Origin: Ascidia mentula
Lineage: Eukaryota; Chordata; Ascidiacea; Phlebobranchia; Ascidiidae
DNA: 64,000 bases
Assembly (NCBI GenBank): GCA_947561715.1
Contig: OX387200.1
Coordinates: 20,648,501-20,712,500 of the forward strand
Direction of reading: 5' to 3'
A model generated the notes under the pieces. The model saw only the letters and a program-made list of their open reading frames with translations, was not told where the DNA came from and did no database searches. The position numbers and the translations under genes were made by a program. Below, one piece after another: positions 13,078 to 23,957 of this stretch (within the stretch, counting starts at the first letter, position 1; every line of letters begins with the position of its first letter).

Positions 13078-13360
13078 ACAAAAAAAGCTCAAGGCTCAAT
13101 TGATTGTTGCGTGAATCTAGATTTCGAATTATTTCTTGTTTAATTTCGTGTGTTTGCATCTTACGTTGACATTCCACTTTGCTCTTCGAATAAAGGACAA
13201 AAATAATGCTGAGAATTTTGATATGTTAGGGAAATAATTCTTAGTGAGCGGCGGATAAAATGTTGTACTGTATATGCGAATGTATATGACCCGGAAAACG
13301 AGTTGCACGGCCCGACGCCACCCAAGCATGCAATTTCCGCTCCCAAGCCATAGGCTTGAT

Positions 13361-13533
13361 GGAAAATACTACTACACCGGGTCACAATGTTTTTTCCAAA
13401 CTTGTCTGTGTTAAACAGAAATCTACTACACGAAATCGTAGCGTTAATATTCGCACAGATTTCTATGTTACATAGGCTTATATGTGGATCAAGTTTGGAA
13501 AAAACTTAGTGACCCGGTGTAAAAGTATCTTCC
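13361..13533. mobile_element. Foldback MITE, copy A (internally deleted)
   Basis: This 173-bp element in the SBNO-TSSC4 spacer has terminal inverted repeats that include TACACCGGG at both ends. A long near-palindromic body follows (TTTTTTCCAAACTTG near the left end, CAAGTTTGGAAAAAAC near the right). A longer relative sits at 24844-25101 and shares the ends and the central CACGAAATCGTAGCGTTAAT. This copy lacks two internal blocks present in the other. It has no coding capacity. The rest of the spacer (12591-13863) is the SBNO 3' UTR and AT-rich DNA without recognisable genes. Confidence 0.75.
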
Positions 13534-13863
13534 AGATTTTATAAACAAGGAAATGTCGTTAGTTTGAAAGGACATTTGTCTACCCTCTCGTAGTAACTTC
13601 GGTTGAAGTAAGTTTTAAAACAATATCTCCTTGAAAATGTTTCTTGGGTAATTGCTTGGGAGCTATTCACAGTAAACTATATTTGATATGTGGGAAGCGA
13701 TTGAATCGTTGTGTCCCGCAATCTGCTCCCATCTTTACACGAGAAGGGGAATACCCTACAATTTAGCAACTAATGTTGCTTATGCAATAAGAGAAATGGT
13801 TTGTAAAAGGTTTTGGACGACAATCTAACTTGTTTTGCGAAACCTGAGAAATTTACTAATATT

Positions 13864-14583
13864 ATGGCTAAGAAAACCGCGTATCATCTCGCGGACGAAG
13901 ACGCAGAATTCGCACAACGAAGTAAAGATATTTTTGGCGACCTTGATAAAGTCCAGAACAGTTTGGTTCTAAACAAGCAAGATATCAAGCCAGTTGGATC
14001 GAAGCGGAAAACGCAAGACTCTGAACCGGTTGAAGAAAGGGAAGAAAAAAATCCCGACAAGCCTGCCTTTAAAACTAACCCTGAAAAGTGGACGAAATAT
14101 GATCTTTCGGAAACTGCGGAAACCAACGACCGGCAAAATACTCAAGCCGCTTTCGCATTTTTTTACGACATTAAAAAACGTCGAAAATCGGAAGAAAAAC
14201 CTGTTGAAACGTCATCAACAACGGATGACGTCGACATGAAACATGAAGTGGAGCCAAATTCAGAAGACAAAAATAAGCGAATCGCTTTCCAGAAGCCAGC
14301 AGCTTTTAAAATGCAGGAACATGTCGTTGGCATTGCAGCAGGCCCAAAAAGAAAATCTGTTTCCACAGATGCGAAGAAAGAAGCATGTGATAAGGTGGAG
14401 TTAGACCATTTGGAGAATATTTCTGCCACAGAATTTCAAGCAGAAATTGCTGGAAAACTTGACGAAAATTTTCCTGCCGCTCCCAAGACAGATAACCCCA
14501 CAGTGTCAGGCACTTTTAAACACATCCACAAGTCAAAAAGAAACATGAGGACTAGAAAACAGTCCGACAATGAAGATGATTAA
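13864..14583 (+). CDS. TSSC4: TSSC4-like U5 snRNP assembly factor
   Basis: This is an intronless reading frame of 239 aa. TSSC4 proteins bind U5 snRNP and help assemble the tri-snRNP for pre-mRNA splicing. I base the call on conserved short blocks in the right order: FAQRSKDIFGDLD (residues 17-29), NPEKWTKYDL followed by an aliphatic helix with AAFAFF, a middle block RIAFQKPAAF, and a C-terminal GTFKHIHKSKRNMRTRK basic tail. The rest is low-complexity Lys/Glu-rich, as expected for this disordered family. Human TSSC4 is somewhat longer (329 aa). I chose the ATG at 13864 (MAKKTAYH). The frame stays open further upstream but offers only a TTG, and the bases before it look like 5' UTR. CDK7 follows 266 bp downstream on the same strand. 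Confidence 0.82.
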   Translation: MAKKTAYHLADEDAEFAQRSKDIFGDLDKVQNSLVLNKQDIKPVGSKRKTQDSEPVEEREEKNPDKPAFKTNPEKWTKYDLSETAETNDRQNTQAAFAFFYDIKKRRKSEEKPVETSSTTDDVDMKHEVEPNSEDKNKRIAFQKPAAFKMQEHVVGIAAGPKRKSVSTDAKKEACDKVELDHLENISATEFQAEIAGKLDENFPAAPKTDNPTVSGTFKHIHKSKRNMRTRKQSDNEDD

Positions 14584-14750
14584 AATATTCCTTCTTATTT
14601 CCTGATATTGCACACATTTAGAATGGTAATTACTGAATCCTGATCTTTCCAATATTAATCACCAACAAAAAATTGTGTTTCATGATTAATTGGTTGGCGT
14701 ATCTGAAAAGTGTTTTTGTTGCCCCACAAAAATAGTGTATTTTAAAGGCA

Positions 14751-14756
14751 AATAAA
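14751..14756 (+). other. Poly(A) signal AATAAA of TSSC4
   Basis: This AATAAA lies 167 nt after the TSSC4 stop and only 72 nt before the candidate trans-splice AG in front of CDK7. That is the close arrangement expected of a tunicate operon junction. Confidence 0.65.
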
Positions 14757-14805
14757 GTTCATTGGAGAATTAAATGCTAAAGTAAGCCAAAAATGTGTGG
14801 TTTTT

Positions 14806-14828
14806 TAATTGTTGTTCATATTTTGCAG
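14806..14828 (+). promoter_or_regulatory. Candidate spliced-leader acceptor before CDK7
   Basis: A T-rich tract ends in TTTTGCAG at 14828, 21 nt before the CDK7 ATG. There is no room for a separate promoter and first exon between it and the TSSC4 poly(A) signal. An unpaired 3' splice site here fits SL trans-splicing of the downstream cistron. A 5' UTR intron shared with TSSC4 is the alternative. Confidence 0.55.
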
Positions 14829-14849
14829 AACAATTAGTTTCTTTTTAAA

Positions 14850-17617
14850 ATGTCCAGCAAATCAACCAGGTATGAAAAGATTGAATTTCTCGGGGAGGGT
14901 CAATTTGCGACAGTTTACAAGGCAAAGGACTTGCAGAATAACAATCGAATTGTTGCCGTTAAGAAGATAAAGCTTGGAAATCGAGCCGAAGCTAAAGATG
15001 GAATTAACCGAACTGCTCTTCGAGAAATAAAACTTCTCCAAGAACTTCATCATGAAAATATTATCGGGGTGAGATAATTAGTGATTGTGTTCAATGTGTA
15101 AAACACATTTATTTTATTGGGTAGTATATACTTCAATGTAAGGTTTCAAACACGGTATATTCTTTGTTCAGAAAATATATTTTGGCTAAAAAGGCATCAT
15201 CAAACATTTACTGAGCTATATGCATGATGGAGAAATACTACTTGTGATACAATGCAACAGGGTATCTTGCTACCAGTAGATCTAGCTTAGTTTTCTTGTA
15301 CTTTAATGCATCTCGTACAACAAATGTCTTGCAGCCAGGGTTTTGTTTTTCTTCCACATATTCTTGTGAACTAACATCTACATCTAGTGTGCAATACTTT
15401 TCTTGCAGCTGTTGGATGTTTTTGGTCAAAAGTCAAATATCAGTTTGGTGTTCGACTTTATGGAAACAGATTTGGAAGTAATTATAAAGGACAACACAAT
15501 CGTACTCACGGCCGCACATATTAAAGCTTACATGATTATGACGTTACAAGGCTTGGAATATTTACACAAACTCTGGATTTTGCACCGGGTTAGAAAAAAT
15601 TACTGTGTTTGATTGTTTACATTTGTAGTGTTTTGATCTGTGATTATAATTCCAAACTGCCTCAGTAACTGTGCAACTATTCATTACATTGAACAGTTGG
15701 TCTTAATTATCTGACTAAGTGAATGTGGTACATATATTTTGCCTGTAGTATCAGCCACTGTATTTTCATTTACAAATGTAAAGTTACATAAGTTTTTTGC
15801 ACCTTTTCAGGACTTGAAACCAAACAACTTGCTCGTCGATCATAATGGAGTTCTCAAGATAGGGGATTTTGGTTTAGCTAAGTCTTTTGGAAGTCCAAGT
15901 AGAGAGTACACACACCAAGTTGTAACCAGGTGCATCTTTAACTATTTTTAATTTAAAAACAAATTCACCCAGAACTGTACAAACTGAAAATTTTTTGTTA
16001 TGCTAAAAAAATATATTACAACTTATTGCAGTTAGGTAACAGAATCGTTATATATTATACTGATTTTGCAATACTTCTAAAATGGTTTATTACAATAGTA
16101 ACTGTTTTTGAAAACATAAATTACGAGAAATCTATTGAATTTGCACATCTTTTGAAACATGCACGTTTCATTTTACATTGTTTTCCACATGTTTACAGCG
16201 CAAAAAAATACTTCAAATTTGCAATATCTAATGTTCTTATAATTGAAAGGTGGTACAGATGTCCTGAACTTTTGTATGGATCGAGGCTGTATGGAGTTGG
16301 AGTTGACATGTGGGCTGTCGGATGCATTCTGACAGAACTCTTGCTGCGAGTTCCATTTCTTCCCGGAGATTCTGATCTTGATCAGCTAAGTAAGATTTTT
16401 GAGACACTGGGGACGCCGACCGAAGCAGAATGGCCTGTGAGTATTTTTGACAAAAATTTTTTGATGTCTGTCTGCTTTTCGCAAATGTTGCTTCGTATTT
16501 TGGATGGAATCTGTGTTTCTCAACAGCTGGTCTGTAGACTGGTGCTCATCCGCTGTAACTCTTTTACCTCTCATATCATATTTTGTTGATTCACATTATT
16601 CACAAATTCACACATAAATTTGTTATGTGCTTTGTTTAGATCAGTTTGTATAAAAAAACATATTAGCAATTTTAGGAATAATGGAATTCTCTTGCTTTGA
16701 AATGCCTTTTCAAATGTATGATTTTTTTGAAAAAAAAATCACCATGTAGTTTTTTCGGTCCGACGTAAGCATTTTGCATAGTTTGTTTGATTAATATAAT
16801 TTTTACTCAGCACCAGTTCTCACGATTTAGGCAAAAAATTGTGGAGCAGTTTCAAACAAAATTACATATTTCTGTTAAGGGTATGACACAACTTCCAGAC
16901 TATATCGTCTTCAAGGAATTCCCTGGTATTCCCCTTAGTGAATGTTTCAGTGCGGCTACTGACGATCTTCTGGAGCTTATCTCAGGTTTACTGAGATACA
17001 ATCCTGTTCTGAGACTCACTGCAGCCCAGGTAAGAAACAAATGTAATTGTTGACCTGATGGGTGTAATTCCAGCGATATAGGTGCGCTAAGGTTTATTGT
17101 TAATTGACTAAACCTCCAACCCAAAAACTTTCTGACCACTGTATATCCTGTATTATTGAGCTGCAGGCAGTTGCACATCAGGCCTTATCAAAGCAGTTAC
17201 ATTGATGAGACCTTATTGGCAGAAACAGTGTGCACTGCCTGCAGTTTATTGATCATTATTGGCTCATTGCTTGTACTTGGGTAACATTATTATCATCTTT
17301 TCAGGCTCTCAAACTACCATTCTTCGGTAATTCACCGGCACCCACGCCCTTCAAGAAATTGCCTCTCCCAGCGAGTTGTGCGTCACAACTTGCCAAAGAT
17401 CTGCAAAGGTCAAAGGCTGGGATTAAACGAAAAGGAGATAAAGATATGGAAATGGGTAAAAAAGCCTTTCTTAGTTTGAGTGTTTTAATAATTTTGATTT
17501 AAATTTTGCACTCACTAAAAGATTTGGTTCAATTTCTCGCTTAAATTTGTGACAAATTAATGTCATGTTTTTTTTTATATTTTTGAAGGTGGATTAGCGA
17601 AGAAATTGGTGTTTTGA
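14850..17617 (+). CDS. CDK7: Cyclin-dependent kinase 7 (CAK / TFIIH kinase)
   Basis: CDK7 with cyclin H and MAT1 forms the CDK-activating kinase and phosphorylates the RNA polymerase II tail within TFIIH. Seven exons (14850-15068, 15409-15588, 15811-15929, 16250-16436, 16880-17029, 17305-17455, 17589-17617) splice in phase to 344 aa, close to human CDK7 (346). Visible motifs: glycine loop [16 protein letters not shown], the CDK7-type helix NRTALREIK in place of PSTAIRE, HRDLKPNN across the exon 2/3 junction, [13 protein letters not shown], and T-loop YTHQVVTR with the activating Ser and Thr kept. The tail ends GGLAKKLVF. The APE motif reads WYRCPE, with Cys for Ala. The acceptors of exons 4 and 5 lack a strong pyrimidine tract but the phase and protein alignment leave no doubt. 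It is likely co-transcribed with TSSC4. Confidence 0.97.
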
Positions 17618-18669
17618 AGAAACTTTTACCATCACATTTCAAAGTTCCAACAACGATGTTGCTCCACTGCCTTTAAAATATTCGCTCCAATGTGACAGTG
17701 TAACTAAGAAGGACATGCGCAACTGATAAAGGAATGGATAAGGTGTTTCCACATTTAACACAATAGTACTGCCATTGTTACAATGATTGTGCAGAAATTT
17801 GGTTTCATTTCAATTTTTTTTTTTATAAAAGCGTTCACTTCTAACAAACAGTCTTTTTCTTATTGTGTTGTGACTTCTGTATGTTTTCCCTTTAAAATAG
17901 TTCTGTTCGTTGCACGTGTAAGTTGTATGTAACACAACTTATGTATCAATAACGTGAAGCACAACCAGTTTTTGTGTTTAAAATGATGAAAATATTGTCT
18001 ACGTGCATCTGTGATGATTGCAAACGTGTCATGTCAACATGCTGCTACGAATACACTGTGATGCAAAATGTTTGCAGTTAGACGTGAATCTCAACAAAAG
18101 TTTTATCAATTTATTGTCGTTCTTTTCCGTTTAAACCGAAATATTTCAAAGATTTCTGTTGATTTTTTCATAGATTTGTCCACTTATTTTGTGCATCAAT
18201 GGTCTGCTTTAAACCAAGCATAAAAAACGAAAATTAGTTAATTTAGGCTTTTATTTGTGTTTCAACGCATAACACACACACAAAATGTGGCACCTGTGGT
18301 TTCAAACAACTTGCAACTGTTAATTTTCAGGGTATTTAATTGGCGGGAATAATAACAGTAGTTAAGCGTTAATTACTTTTAACGTTAGTGGCAGGTAATA
18401 CAAGGCATGTAACGCAAACAGACAGAAATACTTTGGATGTTTTATAAATCTCCATCGTTTTATAAACGCAAAATCCACGCCACGAAAAGAAAGAAAAACA
18501 AATGGGTGTTTCATACTTTTCGGTAGATTGCATAATTTTGATGGAACATAATCCCTAACATTGCAATAATTGTCATTACGCATGATAAAACAGCAACACA
18601 CGTCAATATGAACGAGATTAGCAAGTTTTTGTGACGTCATGATCTATTTATTACGTTGTGTTGACGTCA
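17618..18669. other. Convergent 3' spacer, CDK7 to SLC22
   Basis: This 1.05-kb AT-rich region between two convergent stop codons must hold both 3' UTRs. I see no open frame of interest and no clear AATAAA close to the CDK7 stop. One TGACGTCA is at 18632-18639. A second (18662-18669) abuts the SLC22 stop codon. Confidence 0.6.
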
Positions 18670-21600
18670 CTATTTGACGAAAAGGGATTTTCTGCGACGG
18701 ACGACACTGAGTCTGAAAATAAAATGCAAAAGTTGACTTTTTGTCGAATTAAAATTGTGCAATTTATTCATTTCCATTTAATCAGTGTGTCAGTTATTTT
18801 CGATTGTAAATAGCTGTGGTGGTTTCTCGTCACAACTTCGATTAAAATGAGTTGAAAGTGGTCGCATGGCCATATTTTTCATTACCTTTTATTTTTTTCC
18901 TACTGAATCAAATCATTTTAATTAGCACGTAAAGTTACTACGCATGTGTAAACGCATAACGTAAAATAGCATGGGCACCGATAAAACCACAAGGGTTATA
19001 TATCTTGTATATATTGCTTTAGGGCACTTTAGACAAATCACATCGAATCTTTTTCAAGTTGTACAGAAAGTCACCCACCTGTACTTGTCGAGTTCAATCG
19101 CATCTTCCAGTGTATCGGGCAGAGGAGTCTGGGATGTCTCAGGGAGAATAAGTGTCATAACTGCCGCCATTATAGCAAGTGCTCCCATCACATAGAACGG
19201 GATCGCCAAATCGATCATCTCACCTAAAGCGTAAGCAGAAATATTTTTTATGCAGTCATAATAGGTGACAACTTTGTTATTCAGTTGGGGAAATCGTGGT
19301 TTAGGGCTAAATTAATCTAATTACGGGAACATTTACGTGCTGTTGGGTTTAAATGTTGTTTTTCGGGAAAATTGTGCATCGATTCTCCGTGAAGAAACCA
19401 CCCTCCATATGGCGCCTGACTTAACAACCGTTATAATTTATCGGCGTCTCATTCTATGTTTCATGTTTATTGTTCATGAGTCACTTTGCGCGAAAAATAA
19501 AAATAATTTGATTTAATTTAATCATCCTCTAAAATGTAAACCAAAATTTTACATTCGGAAGTAATTGTTTAAAATAGGTCTTGGTTGGTGAACTGCTCCA
19601 CAAACCATAACCCAAGTTGTACGTCATCAGAGGAGAAGCAAAATAACTTTAAACTAAACGTTTATTATAATCTGAAAATGCTTGCTTAAAAATAAGTCTT
19701 GGTAGGTCAGCTGTTTCATCACTACCCCAAACCAAGTTATGTGTAGCAAGAAGCAAACGTACCAGAGAAAATGAGGAATGGGGAAAGAGCGCTTCCGACC
19801 CGAGCAGACATAGAAGCGATTCCAACACTGGTGTTACGAAGAAGGGTCGGGAACATTTCACCAGTGAACAGGATCGCAATGCTCATGGACGTCGTAACAC
19901 AAAACCTTCCCACCATCGAAGATGCCACCCCAACCATTTCATTCACTGGAAACCAGGTTTGAAGGTTACAATCGAAACCAGGCTTGGTAACTCGGTAGGT
20001 TTTGTTTCGCGGTTTTATTTAATTGTTAAATTCCAAAATAACCTAAATATTGTGTGCAAAAGAAACATATTAATTTATGACAGGTGCGGACAGGTGTGTA
20101 GATGTTCGGTTTGAGGGAGGTTACTCTGGATGTTTAGTCGTAACGTCATATTTGTAAATGATAGGGTTTAAGACCTTAGAAAGCATAAAACAGTCTGCAC
20201 TGTAGCCCAAATCCCAAATCCGAATGTATCTTGTTTACTCCAAGAATGAGCTTATTTTTTTACCGATAATTATACCAAGAATATAAATATTTTGTATTCA
20301 CATTTCATCTACATCAGATTCTCACAATTTCTCAGTGGAGGAGTCAGAAGACAGAAAGCTCCACTGATGAAGATGCAGATGGACAAGGAGTTGCGTCTTC
20401 CCGTCTTGTGGAGTAGGAGAGACATACAGATGTAGGATGCTACGTCGACGAGAGCTCCGAAGAGACAGTTGACGTAGATGTTGCCTCCCAAGTTGGCAGC
20501 ATTCAAACAGAAAGTGTAGAAAGATAAAAATGTCACGTTCCTATGGAAAAAAATGTTGAAAATCAGGATAAAGGTGAAAATTTTACGCTTTTAATAGAAA
20601 TCGGTTTTACGAAATTTTACGATTTTTATGAAAATCGGTGAAATTCTCGTGTACTGCTAGAGAAAGAAACGAGACCAACAGGAATTACCTCCACACGCTC
20701 GCGTATTATTACGTAATAGATAGAAATGCTTACCACAAAAAACAGGACATCAACAAACGATTCCTCATCACAGAATTGCTGCAAAAAAGTGATGTCTTTA
20801 AAACTTTTGGCGTTTCGATCATTTTGGTTTCATCCTGGAAAAAATTATACGAAGTCTCCAACAAATGTAGGAAAGCTAATTTAACGTTTCCTCATCATAT
20901 ACCATGCAGGTGAGCATGAAAAAAGCACAAAAAAACAGGTGAACGAAGAGAAAGTGAGTTGATCTGCTCCGTTTAACAACAATTAAATTGTCCTATACCC
21001 CGGAAAGCTTTTCGCGTTTTTGTTGTTCTGTTGTTTCAACGTAGGATTGTTTCCGCTTTTGTTCAAGCCAAAGTGGAGATTCCTTGAGGAAGATCCTGAA
21101 AAAACGTTACGTGCGTTATAAAATTTTCAAATATGAAACATTCAACCGAGATTCTGAATTTCAGGACGCTTTCCATCAAAGCTTCTTACATGAGCACTGG
21201 GAAGTAGGCACATGTCGCTATGGCAAGCGCCCTTAGCAACCACCTCCAATCTCTGATGAAGTAACCTGCCAGGGGAACGAGCATGAAGCCGAGTCCGAAC
21301 GAGAGATTGACTCCCAACGCTGCAGTTGCTCTTTTCTTTTCAGGAACGCTTTCCTGGGCTGTTTAAAAATAAAGTGTTAAGTTGCTAATTTTACAATCCA
21401 AAGGCCCTAATTGAATTATTCAGTTATAAAGCAATTGTTAAAAAAACTGTTAATTAAAGAACTGGAAAAAATGGTGCAACCAGCATTCAGTCAATTCCGC
21501 CGTATCATCATTTTCATGGGGTCAGTCTTCAAAATATGTTTACGGCGAAGTTTTAAAAAGAAAAAAAGGAACGAAGAATTTCTTTTTTAAAACGATGCAA

Positions 21601-23957
21601 CACAACGTTACCACAAACAACTCACCAACTACGCAAAACAAATGAAATCATCAGGCCACAGTAAAGCTTACACCAAGCAACATGTACCTAGATCGACAGG
21701 CCTTTGTGTGGCAAACTTTTTGCTGTGGGTTACACAGAGGTTGCCACAGATGCGTTTAATTCACGTCCAGAAGCGTACCCATTATAAACACCGAGTTGTA
21801 AGTCAGAATGTGAACGAATCCAACGACAAAGAGGACGCAGATGAAGAAGTTGTAGGAGGGAGCGAACGAGAGAGCCAGGATGAAAAGTCCTCCGAGCAGG
21901 AAGGAGAACCTTAAAACCACTCGCCGCCCGAATCTGAAAACGCAACGTATGGTTACATTGTGACGTAATAACTGCGTTTATGACGACATTAAAAAACAGA
22001 AGCACAAATTGCATCTCTGCCAATGTATACACCTTGGACTCCGATCGTTTATTTGAAAAAAAATCTACACACGCAAGTAGGAAATCTGTCGCGTGTCAAA
22101 AAAATCAAATAATGTACTTTGCGCAAAATACAACTATGCAGATAAACAATACACAAAAGAAAATGGCATGGACACAGATAAAACCATAAGGGTTAATCGA
22201 GTAAGATAATTATATGATATATGCTACTTTAACATCTGTTGCAATATTGTCTGATCGTGAAACAAACCTGTCGGAAAATGGTCCACCGAACAAACTTCCA
22301 AACATGAGACCGATCATGAACACACACTGGAGGGTTGGTCTCTTCCAAGCATTCTCACACACAAGATCGAACTGAAACAAAACTGATTTGTTTTAGTGAA
22401 TTACCTTCCCTGGTGTGGGCACTGCTTCTGGACAGTAAACAGAAAATTACAAATGCTGTAATCTATCAATAGCACAATTTTACTTTTCTCTGTTTCGCAA
22501 CACAACGTTATTTCATGTGGGTTACTATAACTTAACGTTTAAATGAGTGAATGCGTAGTGTCTGTTTGAACCGGGGAGGTTGTGAAATGCCTATTTGACA
22601 TTCCGAATCCCTCCATTTCCTCAGTACGAAAAGGTTGTTATAAGCGCGGGTTTTTTTACGTCTACGATAGATTTAACCTTTGATAAAAATGACGTACCTC
22701 AGTAACAACTGTTGTTCCAAGGTTAAGATCGTAAACCCAGCCATCTGTGCACGCTTCAGTTGACAACGAAACAGACCCGTTAATCCCAGGAAACGATGGT
22801 CTGTAAAAAAAAAGTGGTCGAATACATGTTTAGATTGATCTCTGTAGATAGTTATGTATAGTTTATTCCACAAAAAAAAATTTGTTGCACTCAAATCCAT
22901 CAATTGATTTTTTAGTTTTAAACACTACTTTTGTCACAACTGACGCTTTTGGAAAGACAGAATAAATGTGTGTCATTGCACGTTGAAAAACATCTGATTT
23001 AATTGTGTCTTTATAGTGTGAAGTGACTCTTCCTTCTAAATAAAGCCACCTTTGTCCTCGGCTTCTTATAGTTGTTATCTGTTTTGAAGGTAAGTCGTCA
23101 ACTTGAGACAGGCTTTCACCATGGTCGACGAACCCTCATTATATCACAGTTTAGGTCGAATTTGCGGTCGCCGAACCAATTTTGGTTAGACTACTAGATT
23201 CAGTTCAGTGCCTGCATGACGGGTGGAAAATTTTAACAGGACAATTGGCAAATGAAATTGTTCGTTCAAACGTCGATTTGTCAACAAAACACTCTCGTCT
23301 AGCGTTCTGAAATTATTTCCCGTTGTCATTTCCAGCCCACGAAATTGTGTTGTTACTCCAGAGAAATCATACACAAACTGTGGCTGGTTGTTGACAGCAG
23401 GCGTCTAATTCTCACCTCTGACATTTCCAATCGGTTTTGAAAGCGAAGTCCCCAAATTCATGGCTCGTGTTCAAAGAACTGTTGTCAATCTAAGTATTAA
23501 GTAAGTTTATACATCGTTTAAAATGTAAACATTCAAATCCAAATATAATCGACACGCAAAGTTGTTCTTTAATTACAATTGACATAGATTTAATTATCCA
23601 ACTAACGTAAGTGAAACGATTTGAGGATGTCTTTTTGACACATACTGAGCTATGGCTTCTGCAACTTAACTTGCAATTCACTTACATATACAGTGAAAAT
23701 ACCTGCACGCCTTTGCATTGGTGTGGTGGAACTCTGTAAATGAAGTTCGGCAAGAATATCATGTAAGATAAAGTTGATATGGGAAACCAGACGAGGAAAA
23801 GTATTTTCATTGATTGACCTCTAGTTTCAGATCTTTGTGGCTGTGGGTCTTGATTGATGACGTACAATGGATCTTCTTCTCTTATTGGGGTAAAATCAAC
23901 CACAGCCTTGTCATTATTGTTGGATTCTTGCAATTCAATACTGCTGCTATCCGGCAT
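18670..23957 (-). CDS. SLC22-family organic ion/zwitterion transporter
   Basis: This is a polytopic major-facilitator transporter of the plasma membrane. Twelve exons on the - strand (23703-23957, 23416-23489, 22698-22800, 22268-22371, 21779-21933, 21190-21358, 20999-21095, 20734-20834, 20326-20540, 19763-19945, 19079-19223, 18670-18712) join in phase to 547 aa, the usual SLC22 length. Family marks: first membrane helix followed by a large Cys-containing extracellular loop with N-glycosylation sites, CTDGWVYD before helix 2, MFS motif A GGPFSDRFGRR split by an intron, ESPLWL after helix 6, a large hydrophilic loop, EMFPTLLRN near helix 11, and LPETSQTPLPDTLEDA after helix 12. The tail is short and basic. 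Substrate (cation, carnitine or anion) cannot be told, so no symbol is given. The last exon is only 43 nt. Confidence 0.93.

Noticed and set aside
13813..13863. Earlier start for TSSC4 (codon at 13813)
   Set aside because: The codon is TTG, not ATG. The first ATG in frame is 13864 and the preceding bases are UTR-like.
16026..16249. Upstream part of the 187-codon frame before CDK7 exon 4
   Set aside because: Exon 3 ends in AG and the exon starting at 16250 restores TRWYRCPE. The upstream part is intron.
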